Shown here in pieces: positions 33,037-43,040 of a DNA stretch of 46,908 nt. The position numbers and the translations under genes were made by a program. Every line of letters begins with the position of its first letter. Position 1 is the stretch's first letter. The stretch comes from Silicimonas sp. (GTDB taxonomy: Bacteria; Pseudomonadota; Alphaproteobacteria; Rhodobacterales; Rhodobacteraceae). Location: the NCBI GenBank assembly GCA_013002465.1, contig JABDJO010000036.1, positions 1-46,908 on the forward strand. The letters run 5' to 3'. A model generated the notes under the pieces. The model did not search any database. It saw only the letters and a program-made list of their open reading frames with translations, and was not told where the DNA came from.

Positions 33037-33816
33037 ATGAAAATCGCGACGTTCAATATCAACGGCATCAAGGCGCGGTTCGAGGCCTTGACCACGTGGC
33101 TTACGGACAGTTCGCCGGATGTGGCCGTTCTGCAGGAAATCAAATCCGTGGACGAAGGATTTCCGCGCGACCATTTCGAGGACTTGGGCTATATCGTCGA
33201 AACCCACGGACAAAAAAGCTTCAACGGCGTTGCGATCTTATCAAAGCTTCCGCTTGAAGACGTGTCGCGGGGCCTGCCGGGCGATGACAGCGACGAACAG
33301 GCCCGCTGGATCGAAGCCACCGTTGTTGGCGTAAGGCCGATCCGGGTCTGCGGTCTGTATCTTCCCAACGGAAACCCGGTGCCGGGCGACAAATACGACT
33401 ACAAGCTTGCCTGGATGGAGCGGTTGAAAACCCGTGCCAAGGCGCTTTTGATTGCCGAAGAACCCGCCGTTATGTGCGGCGACTACAACGTCATTCCCCA
33501 AGACGAAGACGCCGCGCGCCCGGACGCCTGGCGGAAAGACGCGCTGGCGCTGCCGGAAAGCAGGGCGGCGTTTCGATCAATACTGAACCTTGGATTCACC
33601 GAAGCGTTTCGCGCCTGCCACCAAGGGACGGGCCACTATTCGTTCTGGGATTACCAGCGCAATGCCTTTGACCGGAACGACGGTATCCGCATCGACCATC
33701 ACCTTTTGACACCCCAGGCGGCCGATCTTTTGCGCGAGAGCTGGATCGAAGCCGATGTTCGTGGCCGCGAGAATCCGTCGGATCACACACCGGTCTGGAT
33801 CGAACTGGACGCCTGA
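33037..33816 (+). CDS. xthA: Exodeoxyribonuclease III
   Basis: A 259-residue apurinic/apyrimidinic endonuclease of the exonuclease III family. Metal-binding opening MKIATFNINGIKARFEAL, catalytic glutamate in VAVLQEIKS, FNGVAILSK, MCGDYNVIPQDEDAARPDAW with the conserved Asp-Asn pair, and C-terminal SDHTPVWIEL with the catalytic histidine. It cuts DNA at abasic sites in base-excision repair. ATG 33037 follows ACGGAGGGC. Confidence 0.93.
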   Translation: MKIATFNINGIKARFEALTTWLTDSSPDVAVLQEIKSVDEGFPRDHFEDLGYIVETHGQKSFNGVAILSKLPLEDVSRGLPGDDSDEQARWIEATVVGVRPIRVCGLYLPNGNPVPGDKYDYKLAWMERLKTRAKALLIAEEPAVMCGDYNVIPQDEDAARPDAWRKDALALPESRAAFRSILNLGFTEAFRACHQGTGHYSFWDYQRNAFDRNDGIRIDHHLLTPQAADLLRESWIEADVRGRENPSDHTPVWIELDA

Positions 33817-33870
33817 GGCCACAATTTGGCCCCATCCCGCCCTTAGCCTGCCGGGCAAAGGAGAACGCAC

Positions 33871-34284
33871 ATGTCAATACGTCTTGCGATTGTACTCTGT
33901 GCCGCGATTGCTTTGCCGGGAACGGCCATGGCAAAGGGGCCGAAGCATTGCCCGCCGGGCCTTGCCAAGAAGAATCCGGCCTGTGTGCCCCCTGGACTGG
34001 CCGCGAAGGGCCAGGTTGCCGGGGACACCGACACCGACAGCGACGATGACTACGATTACAACCGGCTTCGGGTTGGGGACCGAATCGTCATTGACGGCCG
34101 CGAGTATGTCGTGCTGCAGGCCGGTGACGAAGTCATCCTGCGGCGCGGAACCGACTGGTATCGCCTGCCCTATCCTGACGACGGCTCGGATTACGTGCGC
34201 ATCGGTGACGCGATACTGCGGGTCGATCCCAAGACGAAGGCCGTGTTCGAGATCATCGAACTTGCAGACCTGATCCTGAACTGA
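33871..34284 (+). CDS. Small exported protein (RcnB-like repeat start)
   Basis: A 137-residue protein with a signal peptide (MSIRLAIVLCAAIALPGTAMA) and the proline/cysteine start KHCPPGLAKKNPACVPPGLA seen in a family of small alphaproteobacterial exported proteins. An acidic stretch (DTDTDSDDDYDYN) and a domain ending with YRLPYPDDGSDYVRIGDAIL follow; the last segment resembles the RcnB/DUF1236-type beta region. Relatives are sometimes mislabelled as excinuclease subunits. Function unknown. Confidence 0.7.
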   Translation: MSIRLAIVLCAAIALPGTAMAKGPKHCPPGLAKKNPACVPPGLAAKGQVAGDTDTDSDDDYDYNRLRVGDRIVIDGREYVVLQAGDEVILRRGTDWYRLPYPDDGSDYVRIGDAILRVDPKTKAVFEIIELADLILN

Positions 34285-34650
34285 GGTTGTCACCATTTCC
34301 AAAGCCACTCAGGCCGCGAAGTCTTCGCTGGCTGGGTGCCGGGCACGCCTGAAGGCGCTTGGCTGACGATCAGCCAAACGGTCAGGGTCGTCTTGACCAA
34401 TTCTGAGGAAAGCAACGGCGCCGCTGCGCGGTCCCTGATGTGTCCTTGCCCCCGTGCTAAGGGAAGGCATTCGGCCGGTGTGGACAGGGGTTGATAGCCC
34501 CTTGGAACCGGAAAGTCGTGAACGCGTTCGAAAAAAGTTATGCACCGGAAAAGTTGCGCAAGGGTAATCCATGCGTGCGGACCCCCCCGGTCATTTCATC
34601 CCCTGCGGCGAACTGTTAGGGTCTTCAAAACGCATTGTGGGGGCCTGCCA
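34285..34650. other. Intergenic region with a hairpin
   Basis: About 366 bases without a convincing gene. It contains a perfect 8-base stem TTGGCTGA/TCAGCCAA (34359-34377, 3-base loop) and, right after, GGTCA/TGACC. These have no T-run but could end transcription of the upstream gene or form part of a leader. Minus-strand and plus-strand open frames here show no domain. Confidence 0.45.
34359..34377 (+). terminator. Hairpin, possible terminator of the small exported-protein gene
   Basis: Stem TTGGCTGA (34359-34366) and TCAGCCAA (34370-34377) with loop CGA, 75 bases after the stop codon. No T-run follows, so termination would be weak or Rho-dependent. Confidence 0.4.
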
Positions 34651-35034
34651 ATGACCATTCAAACCCTTGACCACGTCAATTTGCGGACCATTCGGTTGGA
34701 CGAAATGGTCGCCTGGTATGAAACGATCCTTGGCCTGACCAAAGGCGCTCGGCCCGATTTTACCTTTGATGGCGCCTGGATGTACGCCGGTGACAATCCG
34801 ATCGTCCACCTTGTCGATGTGAAGACCGAGCAGCGATCCATTGAACCGAAGATCGAGCATTTCGCGCTTGGGGCCAAAGGGTTTGCCAAATTCGTGGCCC
34901 TGCTGAACCGGCACGGCGTGTCGCATACGGTCGATCCGGTGCCCGGGTTTCCGATTGTTCAGATCAACCTTCACGACCCCGACGGCAACCACATCCACGT
35001 GGACTTTTCGACCGAGGACGCAGGTCAGGCCTGA
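34651..35034 (+). CDS. Glyoxalase/bleomycin-resistance-fold (VOC) protein
   Basis: A 127-residue vicinal-oxygen-chelate protein. It opens LDHVNLRTIRLDEMVAWYET with the first metal histidine (H8), has IEHFALGAKGF with a central histidine, and closes with NLHDPDGNHIHVDFSTED with the second metal-binding end. Members act on glutathione adducts, aromatic diols or as antibiotic-binding proteins; the substrate is unknown. It is convergent with uvrA, with only three bases between the stop codons. Confidence 0.8.
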   Translation: MTIQTLDHVNLRTIRLDEMVAWYETILGLTKGARPDFTFDGAWMYAGDNPIVHLVDVKTEQRSIEPKIEHFALGAKGFAKFVALLNRHGVSHTVDPVPGFPIVQINLHDPDGNHIHVDFSTEDAGQA

Positions 35035-35037
35035 CGA

Positions 35038-37896
35038 TTACTCGGCGGCGACTTTGGATGCGCCCAGCATCTGGGCCAGATAGTGGCCGGTATGGCTGTT
35101 CTTGACGGACGCGATATCTTCCGGCGTGCCGGTCGCCACGATCTTGCCACCGGCGTCGCCACCTTCGGGACCGATGTCGATGATATGATCGGCGGTTTTG
35201 ATGACATCCAGGTTGTGCTCGATGACGATCACCGAGTTCCCCTGTTCGACCAATTCGTGCAGCACTTCTAACAATTTGCGCACATCCTCGAAATGCAGCC
35301 CCGTCGTAGGCTCGTCCAGGATGTAAAGCGTCCGCCCCGTCGCGCGCTTGGACAGTTCCTTTGACAGTTTCACCCGATGCGCTTCGCCACCAGAGAGCGT
35401 CGTCGCCTGTTGGCCCACCTTGATATAGCCAAGCCCGACGCGCATCAGCGCGTCCATCTTTTCGCGGATCGACGGGACGGCCTTGAAGAAATCCTGCGCG
35501 TCTTCAACGGTCATATCCAGCACGTCGGCGATGGACTTGCCCTTGAATTTTATCTCAAGTGTTTCGCGGTTATAGCGCGCGCCCTTGCAGGTCTCGCAAG
35601 TGACATAGACGTCGGGCAGGAAGTGCATTTCGATCTTGATAACACCGTCGCCCTGACAAGCCTCGCAGCGCCCGCCCTTGACGTTGAAACTGAAGCGCCC
35701 GGGTTTATAGCCGCGCGCCTTGGACTCGGGCAGGCCGGCGAACCAATCGCGGATCGGGGTGAAGGCGCCGGTATAGGTGGCGGGGTTCGACCGGGGTGTC
35801 CGCCCGATGGGGCGCTGGTCGATGTCGATCACCTTGTCGAGGTGTTCAAGGCCCTTGATCGTCTCGCAAGGGGCCGGGGTCTGGCGCGCACCGTTCAGAG
35901 CCATCGAGGCGGTCTTGAACAGGGTTTCGATGGTCAACGTGGATTTGCCGCCGCCCGACACACCAGTGACGCAGACGAACTTGCCCAGGGGAAATTCCGC
36001 CGTGACCTCTTTCAGGTTGTTGCCGGTGGCCTTGACCACGGTCACCGATTTGCCCTTGCCCTTGCGCCGTTCGGCAGGCACGGCGATTTCGCGCCGCCCT
36101 GCCAGATAGTCGCCGGTGATACTTTTCCTGTTCTTCACGATCTGCGCGGTGGTGCCCTTGGCGATGATCTCGCCGCCATGGACGCCCGCGCCGGGGCCGA
36201 TATCGAAAACGTAATCCGCTTCACGGATCGCTTCTTCGTCATGTTCGACAACGATCACCGTGTTGCCTTGATCGCGCAGGTTCTTCAGCGTCTGCAATAG
36301 CCGCCCGTTGTCGCGCTGGTGAAGCCCGATGGAAGGTTCGTCCAGAACATAGAGCACGCCGGTCAATCCGGACCCGATCTGGCTGGCCAGACGAATGCGC
36401 TGCGATTCACCGCCCGACAGCGTGCCTGCATTGCGGCTGAGCGTGAGGTACTCAAGCCCCACGTTGTTCAGGAATCCCAGGCGTTCGCGAATTTCCTTCA
36501 GGATCGCGGCGGCAATCTCGTTTTTCTGCTTTGTCAGGTGGTTCGGGGCATCCTCGACCCAGGCCAAAGCCTCGCTGATCGACTTTTGCACCACCTCGCC
36601 CGCGTGCAGACCACCGATCTTGACCGCCAAAGCCTCGGGGCGCAGGCGGAACCCTTCGCAAGTGCCACAGGGGCGGTTGTTCTGGTAACGCTCGAACTCT
36701 TCGCGGATCCAGTTCGAATCCGTCTCGCGATAGCGCCGCTCCATGTTGGGAATGACGCCTTCGAACGCGCGGGTCACTTGGTAAACGCGGCCCCCTTCGT
36801 CATAGCGGAACGGGATTTCGTCCTTGTCTGACCCGTAGAGAAAGACCTGCTGCACATGGGGCTTCAGGTCTTTCCACTTGGTGTTGGGGTCGAATTCGTA
36901 ATGTTTCGCAATGGCTTCGATGGTTTGTTTGAAGTACGGGCTCTTGCCCTTCCGCCAGGGCGCCAAAGCGCCGTCATAGACCTTCAGGTTCTGGTCGGGC
37001 ACAACCAGACGTTCGTCAAAGAACAGTTCGACACCAAGGCCATCGCAATCGGGGCAGGCGCCGAACGGTGCGTTGAATGAAAACAGCCGGGGCTCGATCT
37101 CGGGGATGGTGAATCCGGACACCGGGCAGGCGAAGTTCTCTGAAAACGTGATACGCTCGGGTTCGTCGTCATTCGGTGCGGTTTCAAGGATGGCAATGCC
37201 GTCGGCCAGGTCGAGCGCGGTGCGAAAACTGTCGGCCAGCCGGGTTTCAATGCCTTCTTTCACCACAAGGCGGTCGACGACCACGTCGATGTCGTGGCGG
37301 AATTTCTTGTCCAGTACGGGCGGTTCTTCCAGTTCATTGAACGCGCCATCGACCTTTACCCGCTGAAAACCCTGCTTTCTGAGTTCAAGGAATTCCTTGC
37401 GATATTCGCCTTTCCGGTCACGCACGATCGGGGCCAGAAGATAGGCGCGCGTCCCCTCTTCCAGCGTCATCACACGATCGACCATGTCCTGAACCTGTTG
37501 CGCCTCGATCGGTTGGCCGGTGGCGGGGCTGTAGGGCGTACCGGCACGCGCAAACAGCAAGCGCATATAGTCGTAGATCTCGGTGACCGTTCCCACGGTC
37601 GAGCGCGGGTTCTTGCTGGTCGTCTTCTGTTCAATGGAAATGGCGGGGCTGAGACCCGAGATGTGATCCACGTCCGGCTTTTCCATCATGTCGAGGAACT
37701 GACGGGCATAGGCAGACAGCGATTCCACGTACCGGCGCTGACCCTCGGCATAGACGGTATCGAAGGCCAAAGACGATTTTCCCGACCCCGAAAGGCCGGT
37801 GATCACCACAAGCTGGTTGCGCGGAATATCCACGTCGATGTTCTTGAGGTTGTGTTCGCGGGCGCCGCGGACTTCGATATTCTTCTGTTCGGCCAT
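35038..37896 (-). CDS. uvrA: Excinuclease ABC subunit A
   Basis: A 952-residue UvrA, the damage-recognition ATPase of nucleotide excision repair. Two ABC modules: the first Walker [15 protein letters not shown] near the N terminus, the second [14 protein letters not shown] near residue 645. Two signatures read [19 protein letters not shown] and [16 protein letters not shown]. Zinc-finger cysteines are seen in [10 protein letters not shown] with CPDCDGLG, and in [11 protein letters not shown] with CETCKGARY. Length and motif order are normal. A LexA-type box lies 67-81 bases upstream, so it should be SOS-induced. Confidence 0.97.
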   Translation of the reverse strand: MAEQKNIEVRGAREHNLKNIDVDIPRNQLVVITGLSGSGKSSLAFDTVYAEGQRRYVESLSAYARQFLDMMEKPDVDHISGLSPAISIEQKTTSKNPRSTVGTVTEIYDYMRLLFARAGTPYSPATGQPIEAQQVQDMVDRVMTLEEGTRAYLLAPIVRDRKGEYRKEFLELRKQGFQRVKVDGAFNELEEPPVLDKKFRHDIDVVVDRLVVKEGIETRLADSFRTALDLADGIAILETAPNDDEPERITFSENFACPVSGFTIPEIEPRLFSFNAPFGACPDCDGLGVELFFDERLVVPDQNLKVYDGALAPWRKGKSPYFKQTIEAIAKHYEFDPNTKWKDLKPHVQQVFLYGSDKDEIPFRYDEGGRVYQVTRAFEGVIPNMERRYRETDSNWIREEFERYQNNRPCGTCEGFRLRPEALAVKIGGLHAGEVVQKSISEALAWVEDAPNHLTKQKNEIAAAILKEIRERLGFLNNVGLEYLTLSRNAGTLSGGESQRIRLASQIGSGLTGVLYVLDEPSIGLHQRDNGRLLQTLKNLRDQGNTVIVVEHDEEAIREADYVFDIGPGAGVHGGEIIAKGTTAQIVKNRKSITGDYLAGRREIAVPAERRKGKGKSVTVVKATGNNLKEVTAEFPLGKFVCVTGVSGGGKSTLTIETLFKTASMALNGARQTPAPCETIKGLEHLDKVIDIDQRPIGRTPRSNPATYTGAFTPIRDWFAGLPESKARGYKPGRFSFNVKGGRCEACQGDGVIKIEMHFLPDVYVTCETCKGARYNRETLEIKFKGKSIADVLDMTVEDAQDFFKAVPSIREKMDALMRVGLGYIKVGQQATTLSGGEAHRVKLSKELSKRATGRTLYILDEPTTGLHFEDVRKLLEVLHELVEQGNSVIVIEHNLDVIKTADHIIDIGPEGGDAGGKIVATGTPEDIASVKNSHTGHYLAQMLGASKVAAE

Positions 37897-37962
37897 GAAC
37901 CCTACCCTGGTGCCAGAACCAGAGAGATAGCGACTGGGCCAGAGATCTCAATGGTGTAAACA

Positions 37963-37977
37963 GAACATTACAGGAAC
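37963..37977 (-). promoter_or_regulatory. Alphaproteobacterial LexA (SOS) box upstream of uvrA
   Basis: The plus strand reads GAAC-ATTACAG-GAAC at 37963-37977, which on the uvrA strand is GTTC-N7-GTTC, the direct-repeat operator of LexA in Rhodobacter and other alphaproteobacteria. It lies 67 bases upstream of the uvrA start codon. Confidence 0.85.
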
Positions 37978-38169
37978 ATTGTGGAAAGGTCACCCGAGAT
38001 TCGACGACTTTCCTGTGGATAAGCCAGAGCCCGCCGGCTGCGAGCAGCCAAGTGCCCGACAATCTTCCCCTTTGAGAACGCTGGCACACCAATGACCTGT
38101 TGCATCCCGCCTTGCCGTGGGGGAAAGTTCGACGATGTTGCGAACCGACGCCTGCCAAGGATCATGCCC

Positions 38170-39642
38170 ATGAGCCACAAAGACCTATCGTCTATTGATG
38201 CCAAGGGTCTGGTCGCGCTGGAAGCACGGCTGAAAGAGGATTTGGAGTTTCTCTGCTATCCCGGAAAAGATTGGGTGCCCGAAAAAGACGGCGTATCGGA
38301 TGTTGTGATCATTGGCGGCGGCATGTGCGGCACGCTGGCCTGGTTCGCGCTGGCCACCGGCGGCATGTCGAATGTGCGGGTGCTTGATCGGGCCGAGAAA
38401 GGGCGCGAGGGTCCGTGGCTTGGTTATGCGCGGATGGAGACCTTGCGGTCCCCCAAGGCGCTGACCGGACCTGCCTTTGGCCACGGTGCCCTGACGTTTC
38501 AGGCCTGGTATCGCGCCCAGTTCGGAGGCCAGGCCTGGGACGAGCTGGACAAGATACCGCGGACCATGTGGATGGATTACCTTTACTGGTATCGCGTGGT
38601 GCTGGGTGTGCCCGTGGAAAACAATGTGTCGGTCGATCATGTCGAACCCGAGGGCGATCTGTTGCGCCTGAGGGTTTCGGGGGCAAGCGATGACACCATC
38701 CTGACCCGCAAGCTTGTCTTCGCCACTGGGCGCGACGGCACGGGCGGGCCGAATATTCCTGCATTCATCAAGGGATTGCCCGAGCATCTTTGGGCGCATA
38801 GTGCGGACGAGATCGACTTTGCCAACCTCAAGGACAAGCGCGTTGCCGTGATCGGCGTCGGTGCCTCGGCGGTCGACAATGCGGCCGAAGCGCTAGAACA
38901 CGGGGCGGCCGAGGTTCGCCACCTGATCCGGCGCAAGGACATGCCGACGATCAACAAAATGATGGGGATCGGCAGTTTCGGTTTCACTGCCGGATTCGCC
39001 GCGATGGACGACGAATGGCGCTGGCGGTTCATGCAGTACAGCTTTGCAACCCAGACGCCCTCGCCCCGAGGTTCGACCCTGCGGGTCAGCCGCCATCCGA
39101 ACGCGTATTTCCACTTTGGCAAGGCGACGACGCGCATCGAGCAAAAAGGCGATGGCGCGGTTGTGCATTTCGCCGATGGCACGTCCTATGACGCCGATTT
39201 CGTGATCCTTGGAACGGGGTTCGTCATTGACCCCTTGGCGCGGACCGAGTTTGGCGACAAGGCCCGAGAGATCCTGCTTTGGCAGGATGTTTACACACCG
39301 CCCGAGGGCGAGGAATCCGGCGATCTGGGGCATTTTCCATATTTGAACGGTGATTTCACCTTCCGCGAAAAGACCCCCGGCGCGGCACCCTGGCTGAACA
39401 ATGTGTATTGCTTCAACTACGGCGCTTCGGCCAGCCTTGGCAAAGTCAGCGGCGACATTCCGGGCATCAGCGACGGGGCCGCATGGCTGGCGCGCGCAAT
39501 CGCGGCCACGCTTTATTGCGAGGATGTCGAAACCCATTGGAAAGGCATGCAGGATTATGACAAGCCCGAACTACTGGGCGACGAGTGGGAAGCAACCGAT
39601 CTTGAGGCCAACCTGCAAAAGCGGGAAGGCCAGGTGGCATGA
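38170..39642 (+). CDS. FAD/NAD(P)-dependent flavin monooxygenase-like oxidoreductase
   Basis: A 490-residue flavoprotein. The first Rossmann loop DVVIIGGGMCGTLAWF (about residue 44) should bind FAD and a second, KRVAVIGVGASAVDNAAEAL (about 218), should bind NAD(P)H. The strand-ending ATG-like segment LVFATGRDGTGG and the C-terminal DFVILGTGFVIDPLART are typical of class-B-type flavin monooxygenases and related reductases. Start 38170 has AAGGA at a proper distance; ATG 38164 is too close to it. First gene of an operon running to 45897. It probably oxygenates or oxidises the imported compound. Substrate unknown. Confidence 0.75.
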   Translation: MSHKDLSSIDAKGLVALEARLKEDLEFLCYPGKDWVPEKDGVSDVVIIGGGMCGTLAWFALATGGMSNVRVLDRAEKGREGPWLGYARMETLRSPKALTGPAFGHGALTFQAWYRAQFGGQAWDELDKIPRTMWMDYLYWYRVVLGVPVENNVSVDHVEPEGDLLRLRVSGASDDTILTRKLVFATGRDGTGGPNIPAFIKGLPEHLWAHSADEIDFANLKDKRVAVIGVGASAVDNAAEALEHGAAEVRHLIRRKDMPTINKMMGIGSFGFTAGFAAMDDEWRWRFMQYSFATQTPSPRGSTLRVSRHPNAYFHFGKATTRIEQKGDGAVVHFADGTSYDADFVILGTGFVIDPLARTEFGDKAREILLWQDVYTPPEGEESGDLGHFPYLNGDFTFREKTPGAAPWLNNVYCFNYGASASLGKVSGDIPGISDGAAWLARAIAATLYCEDVETHWKGMQDYDKPELLGDEWEATDLEANLQKREGQVA

Positions 39643-40115
39643 CCCACTTCGAGACCACGATACTGCGCCAATCAGGCGTCACCCTCGATAGCGACCTGGC
39701 CGACACGGCCACGGCGCGGGCCAACATCTTCGACATGACGGAAGCCACCGAAGCCGCCGTGTTACGGCCGAAGGATTTCGGGGGTTTTCCGCACGACCTG
39801 CGCGCGGCCCTGGCGGCTCGTGTCGCGCGGTTGGCAGGTGACGAGGATTTGGCGCTGCATTTCGCGACCGATGCCGAAGACAGGATTGCACTGGCCGATC
39901 CAAGTACAACGGATGCGGAACTGGCCGGTGTCTTGGCCTTTGTCGACAAGGTTGCCAACCAGACGCGCGACATCACGGCCGACGACATCCTGGCGTTGCA
40001 GGCGGCGGGCGTTTCGGATGCCGACATTGTCCGGCTTTGTGAACTGGTGGCCTTTTTGGCCTATCAGACCCGCGTGATCGCGGGCCTGCGCCTGATGCAG
40101 GGGGTTGCGCCATGA
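39639..40115 (+). CDS. CMD-domain protein (carboxymuconolactone decarboxylase-like, AhpD superfamily)
   Basis: A 158-residue helical protein with GGFPHDLRAALAARVARLAG, DRIALADPSTTDAELAGVLA and ITADDILALQAAGVSDADIV, the helical layout of carboxymuconolactone decarboxylase-domain proteins. It lacks the CxxC redox motif, unlike the next gene. Such CMD/AhpD pairs are seen next to each other in other genomes (I recall the paired Avi_7170/Avi_7169-type families). Coupled by ATGA at both ends. Confidence 0.7.
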   Translation: MTHFETTILRQSGVTLDSDLADTATARANIFDMTEATEAAVLRPKDFGGFPHDLRAALAARVARLAGDEDLALHFATDAEDRIALADPSTTDAELAGVLAFVDKVANQTRDITADDILALQAAGVSDADIVRLCELVAFLAYQTRVIAGLRLMQGVAP

Positions 40116-40699
40116 GCCGTGTCATTCACAAGTTCACCCGCAACGTGCCCCAATGGCGCCCCCGTGTGACGCCGGTAAAGCTGGCCGAGGCCACGCCCGA
40201 GCAACTTGAGGCGCTGCAGGTCACGCCGTCGAACACCAAGGTGTCGGACTATGTCCTGACGCTGGCCCACGATGTCGAAAGCCTTGCTGTCCGTTCGCCC
40301 CTGTTCAATGCGATCATGTACGACCCGGGCGGCATGTCGCGGGCAGAACGCGAGTTGGGCGCGCTTGGGGCCTCGATGGTCAATCGCTGCATCTATTGCG
40401 CCGCCGTTCATGCCGAACGGCACGCGCAGCTTGAAAAAGACACCAGAGTTACCGACGAATTGTTCGCAAATGGCGAGGCTGCCGATCTGAACGAGCGCGA
40501 TCGCGCGATCCTCGACTTTGCCCGTAAATCCGCCGGAGCCCCGCCCGCCGCGGGGCCCAAGGACATGGACGCTTTGCGAAAGGCGGGGTTGTCGGACGCC
40601 GAAATACTCGATCTGATCCTGTCCTCCGCGCTGTTCGGATGGGCCAACCGGTTGATGCATGTCCTTGGTGACCCTGTTCGACAGAAGGCTGACGCGTGA
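40112..40699 (+). CDS. AhpD-like peroxidase-related protein
   Basis: A 195-residue AhpD/CMD-fold protein with the redox site NRCIYCAAVHAERHA: C93 and C96 form the CxxC pair and H100 is the usual proton relay. The C-terminal LSDAEILDLILSSALFGWAN is typical of peroxidase-related enzymes. It may remove peroxide made by the flavoenzyme at the head of the operon, working with its partner CMD protein. Coupled by ATGA upstream and overlapping the opine-dehydrogenase gene. Confidence 0.82.
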   Translation: MSRVIHKFTRNVPQWRPRVTPVKLAEATPEQLEALQVTPSNTKVSDYVLTLAHDVESLAVRSPLFNAIMYDPGGMSRAERELGALGASMVNRCIYCAAVHAERHAQLEKDTRVTDELFANGEAADLNERDRAILDFARKSAGAPPAAGPKDMDALRKAGLSDAEILDLILSSALFGWANRLMHVLGDPVRQKADA

Positions 40700-41790
40700 A
40701 CCAGGCGATGCGCATAGGGATTGCGGGTGCGGGATCGGTCGCGCTTGGAACGGCAGCGCTTTTGCATGACAAGGGTCATGCGGCGATGCTCTGGTCGCCC
40801 TCGGGGGCCGGGACCGAGGCCTTGCGGACATCACCACTTCGGGCCACCGGCGCCATCGAGACCGAAGTCTCGCCAGCCGTCGCCCAGTCGGCAGAGCAGC
40901 TTGCAACGGAAAACGACGCGCTGGTGATCGCCCTGCCCGCCTATGGGCACAAGACTGTCATGGATGCTCTGGCCCCGCATATCCGCGAGGGTCAGCATGT
41001 CATCATCTCGTCCCACGCCTCGCTTGGCGCGATCTATCTGATGCAGGCGTTGCACGCGCGCGGGATTGCGGCACCGATCACCGCATGGGGCACGACCGTC
41101 GTCACCGGACGGCGGCAGGACGGGGCGCATGTGCAGGTCAACACGGTCCGCGCCCGCGTCGATATGTGTACGGTGCCCGAAGATGAAGGCGCGGCGGCCC
41201 TTGCCCTCTGCCAACGTCTGTTCGGAGATCGCTTTCAATGGCGCGACGGGTTGCTGGCGATTTCACTGTCCAACCTGAACCCGCAAAACCATCTTGGCAT
41301 CGCCCTTGGCAACATCACCCGCATGGAACGGGGCGAGGTCTGGAGCCAGGGCCAGAACGTTACGCCAAAGGTGGGGCGCTTGCTGGAACAGCTTGATCTG
41401 GAACGGTTGGCCATTGCCGAAGCGCTCGGGCTGGATGTGAAAACCATATTCGAACACTTCCACCTCAGCTTTCATGTGCCTCTTGCGTCGATCTCGGAAA
41501 TGAACCAGGCGATGCACGCCCAGGGCAACGGCGGCACCGGCCCTGCGACCTCTGACAGCCGGTATGTGACCGAAGATGTGCCCTATGGATTGCAACTGAC
41601 TGCCGTTCTTGGGCGGCTTGCCGGCCAGCCCGCAAGGTTGCACGAAGCCGGAATCGAGATATTCTCGGCCATGTATGGTCGCGACTTTTCGACCGAGAAC
41701 GAGATCCTGAATGCGCTGAAACTGAACCGCTTCAGCCTTGACGACCTGCAACTGGCCGCCCGTACCGGCATCTTGCAGGCGGCGCCCTAA
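40696..41790 (+). CDS. Octopine/nopaline dehydrogenase-family NAD(P)-dependent oxidoreductase
   Basis: A 364-residue opine-dehydrogenase-like enzyme. The N-terminal nucleotide loop is IGIAGAGSVALGTAALLHDK; the C-terminal domain contains SNLNPQNHLGIALGNITRME, with the conserved asparagine-histidine dyad, and DVPYGLQLTAVLGRLAG. Family members make or break a bond between an amino acid and a 2-oxoacid (opines). The start is GTG at 40696, overlapping the previous stop. The binding-protein-dependent transporter downstream fits import of an opine-like compound that this enzyme cleaves; this is inference. Confidence 0.8.
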   Translation: MNQAMRIGIAGAGSVALGTAALLHDKGHAAMLWSPSGAGTEALRTSPLRATGAIETEVSPAVAQSAEQLATENDALVIALPAYGHKTVMDALAPHIREGQHVIISSHASLGAIYLMQALHARGIAAPITAWGTTVVTGRRQDGAHVQVNTVRARVDMCTVPEDEGAAALALCQRLFGDRFQWRDGLLAISLSNLNPQNHLGIALGNITRMERGEVWSQGQNVTPKVGRLLEQLDLERLAIAEALGLDVKTIFEHFHLSFHVPLASISEMNQAMHAQGNGGTGPATSDSRYVTEDVPYGLQLTAVLGRLAGQPARLHEAGIEIFSAMYGRDFSTENEILNALKLNRFSLDDLQLAARTGILQAAP

Positions 41791-41849
41791 TCGGTGCCGC
41801 AAACCAGATGGATACGGATAAGACCTGAACCAACAAGGAGACGCCCGAT

Positions 41850-42956
41850 ATGACCAAAAATACATTTAGCCGTCGTCACTTCCTCGGCACCGCCGCCATG
41901 ACCGGCGCAGCACTGGCAAGCCCGGTTTACCTGCGCAGCGCCAAGGCTGCTGGCGGAGAGGTGAATATCTGGACCTACAACGACTTTGTTCCGAAGGCCT
42001 TCAAGGAACAATTCGAAGCCGAGACCGGCATCAAGGTCAACGTCCGCCTTGTCGACGACCAGGGCAAGCAGTTCAACCTTCTGGCCGCCGAAGCCCCGAA
42101 CCCGACCGTGGACATCATGACCGTGGCCGGTCACCGCTTCTTGCAGTTCATCGACAGCGAGCTTCTGGCGCCGCTGGACACCGGCCGTCTATCGAATTGG
42201 GGCAACATCAACCCGACCTTCTCGGAAAGCGACTGGGCCACGATCAACGGCAGCAAGTGGGGCGCGCCGATCCTGTCTGGGATGGAGGTTCTGTCCTACA
42301 ACACCGAGATGGTCAGCGCCGAAGAGGCCGCAAGCTGGGACGTTCTGTTTTCGGAGAAATACAAGGGTCAGACCGCCTATATCATTCAGGACATGATGTC
42401 GATTGTCATGCTGATGCTGGGCTATGACGGCAACATGGTGGCCTATATGGATGACCCGGAAAAGGCGGCGGCCATTGTCGAAGAGGCCAAGCAGTTCCTG
42501 ATCTCGAAGAAGCCTTTGGTGCGCAAGTACTATGATGGCGGTGCCGAGGTGCAGCAGATGTTCGTCAACCAGGACATCGCGCTTGGCCACAGCTGGAACG
42601 GTCCGGCGGCCGCCCTGATCAACGATGGCTTCCCCTTGGCGATGTCGATCCCGAAAGAGGGGTCTTATGGCTTTGTCTATACCTACAACATCGCCAATAA
42701 CGCGCCGAACGTCGACAACGCCTATACCTTCCTTGATGCCATCCTGGCTTCGCCCGAGATCGGGGCCTCGATGACCAAGGCGTCGGGCTTTATTTCGACT
42801 TACAAGGACGCGTCGAACTATCTGACCGACCTTGAAAAGGCGTCGACTTCGTTCCCCGAAGAGCAGTTGGCCAACCTTCAGTTCTTCCGCGCCGAAGCCA
42901 ACGAGTTGAAGTACAACCTGGTCGACCCCGCCGTCGAAGCGGTCAAGGCTGCCTGA
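41850..42956 (+). CDS. ABC transporter substrate-binding protein, polyamine/opine type (PotD/F-like)
   Basis: A 368-residue receptor with a twin-arginine signal (TFSRRHFLGTAAMTGAALAS). The mature part opens GGEVNIWTYNDFVPKAFKEQ with a PotD-like strand pattern, and has GAPILSGMEVLSYNTEMVSA and SWNGPAAALINDGFPLAMSI. Tat export means it folds in the cytoplasm before secretion. Relatives bind putrescine, spermidine, opines or choline-like amines. Confidence 0.85.
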   Translation: MTKNTFSRRHFLGTAAMTGAALASPVYLRSAKAAGGEVNIWTYNDFVPKAFKEQFEAETGIKVNVRLVDDQGKQFNLLAAEAPNPTVDIMTVAGHRFLQFIDSELLAPLDTGRLSNWGNINPTFSESDWATINGSKWGAPILSGMEVLSYNTEMVSAEEAASWDVLFSEKYKGQTAYIIQDMMSIVMLMLGYDGNMVAYMDDPEKAAAIVEEAKQFLISKKPLVRKYYDGGAEVQQMFVNQDIALGHSWNGPAAALINDGFPLAMSIPKEGSYGFVYTYNIANNAPNVDNAYTFLDAILASPEIGASMTKASGFISTYKDASNYLTDLEKASTSFPEEQLANLQFFRAEANELKYNLVDPAVEAVKAA

Positions 42957-42978
42957 TCGCGGCCCCTTTGAAGCTGAT

Positions 42979-43006
42979 CCTTGTCCGCCTTCCGGGGCGG
43001 GCAAGG
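42979..43006 (+). terminator. Intercistronic hairpin after the binding-protein gene
   Basis: An 11-base stem CCTTGTCCGCC (42979-42989) and GGCGGGCAAGG (42996-43006), with one G-U pair and a TTCCGG loop, lies between the binding-protein and permease genes. There is no T-run, so it more likely stabilises the upstream mRNA than stops transcription, giving more receptor than permease. Confidence 0.55.
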
Positions 43007-43040
43007 ACATTCCCTATCCCGCCCTATCAGGAAGCCTTGC

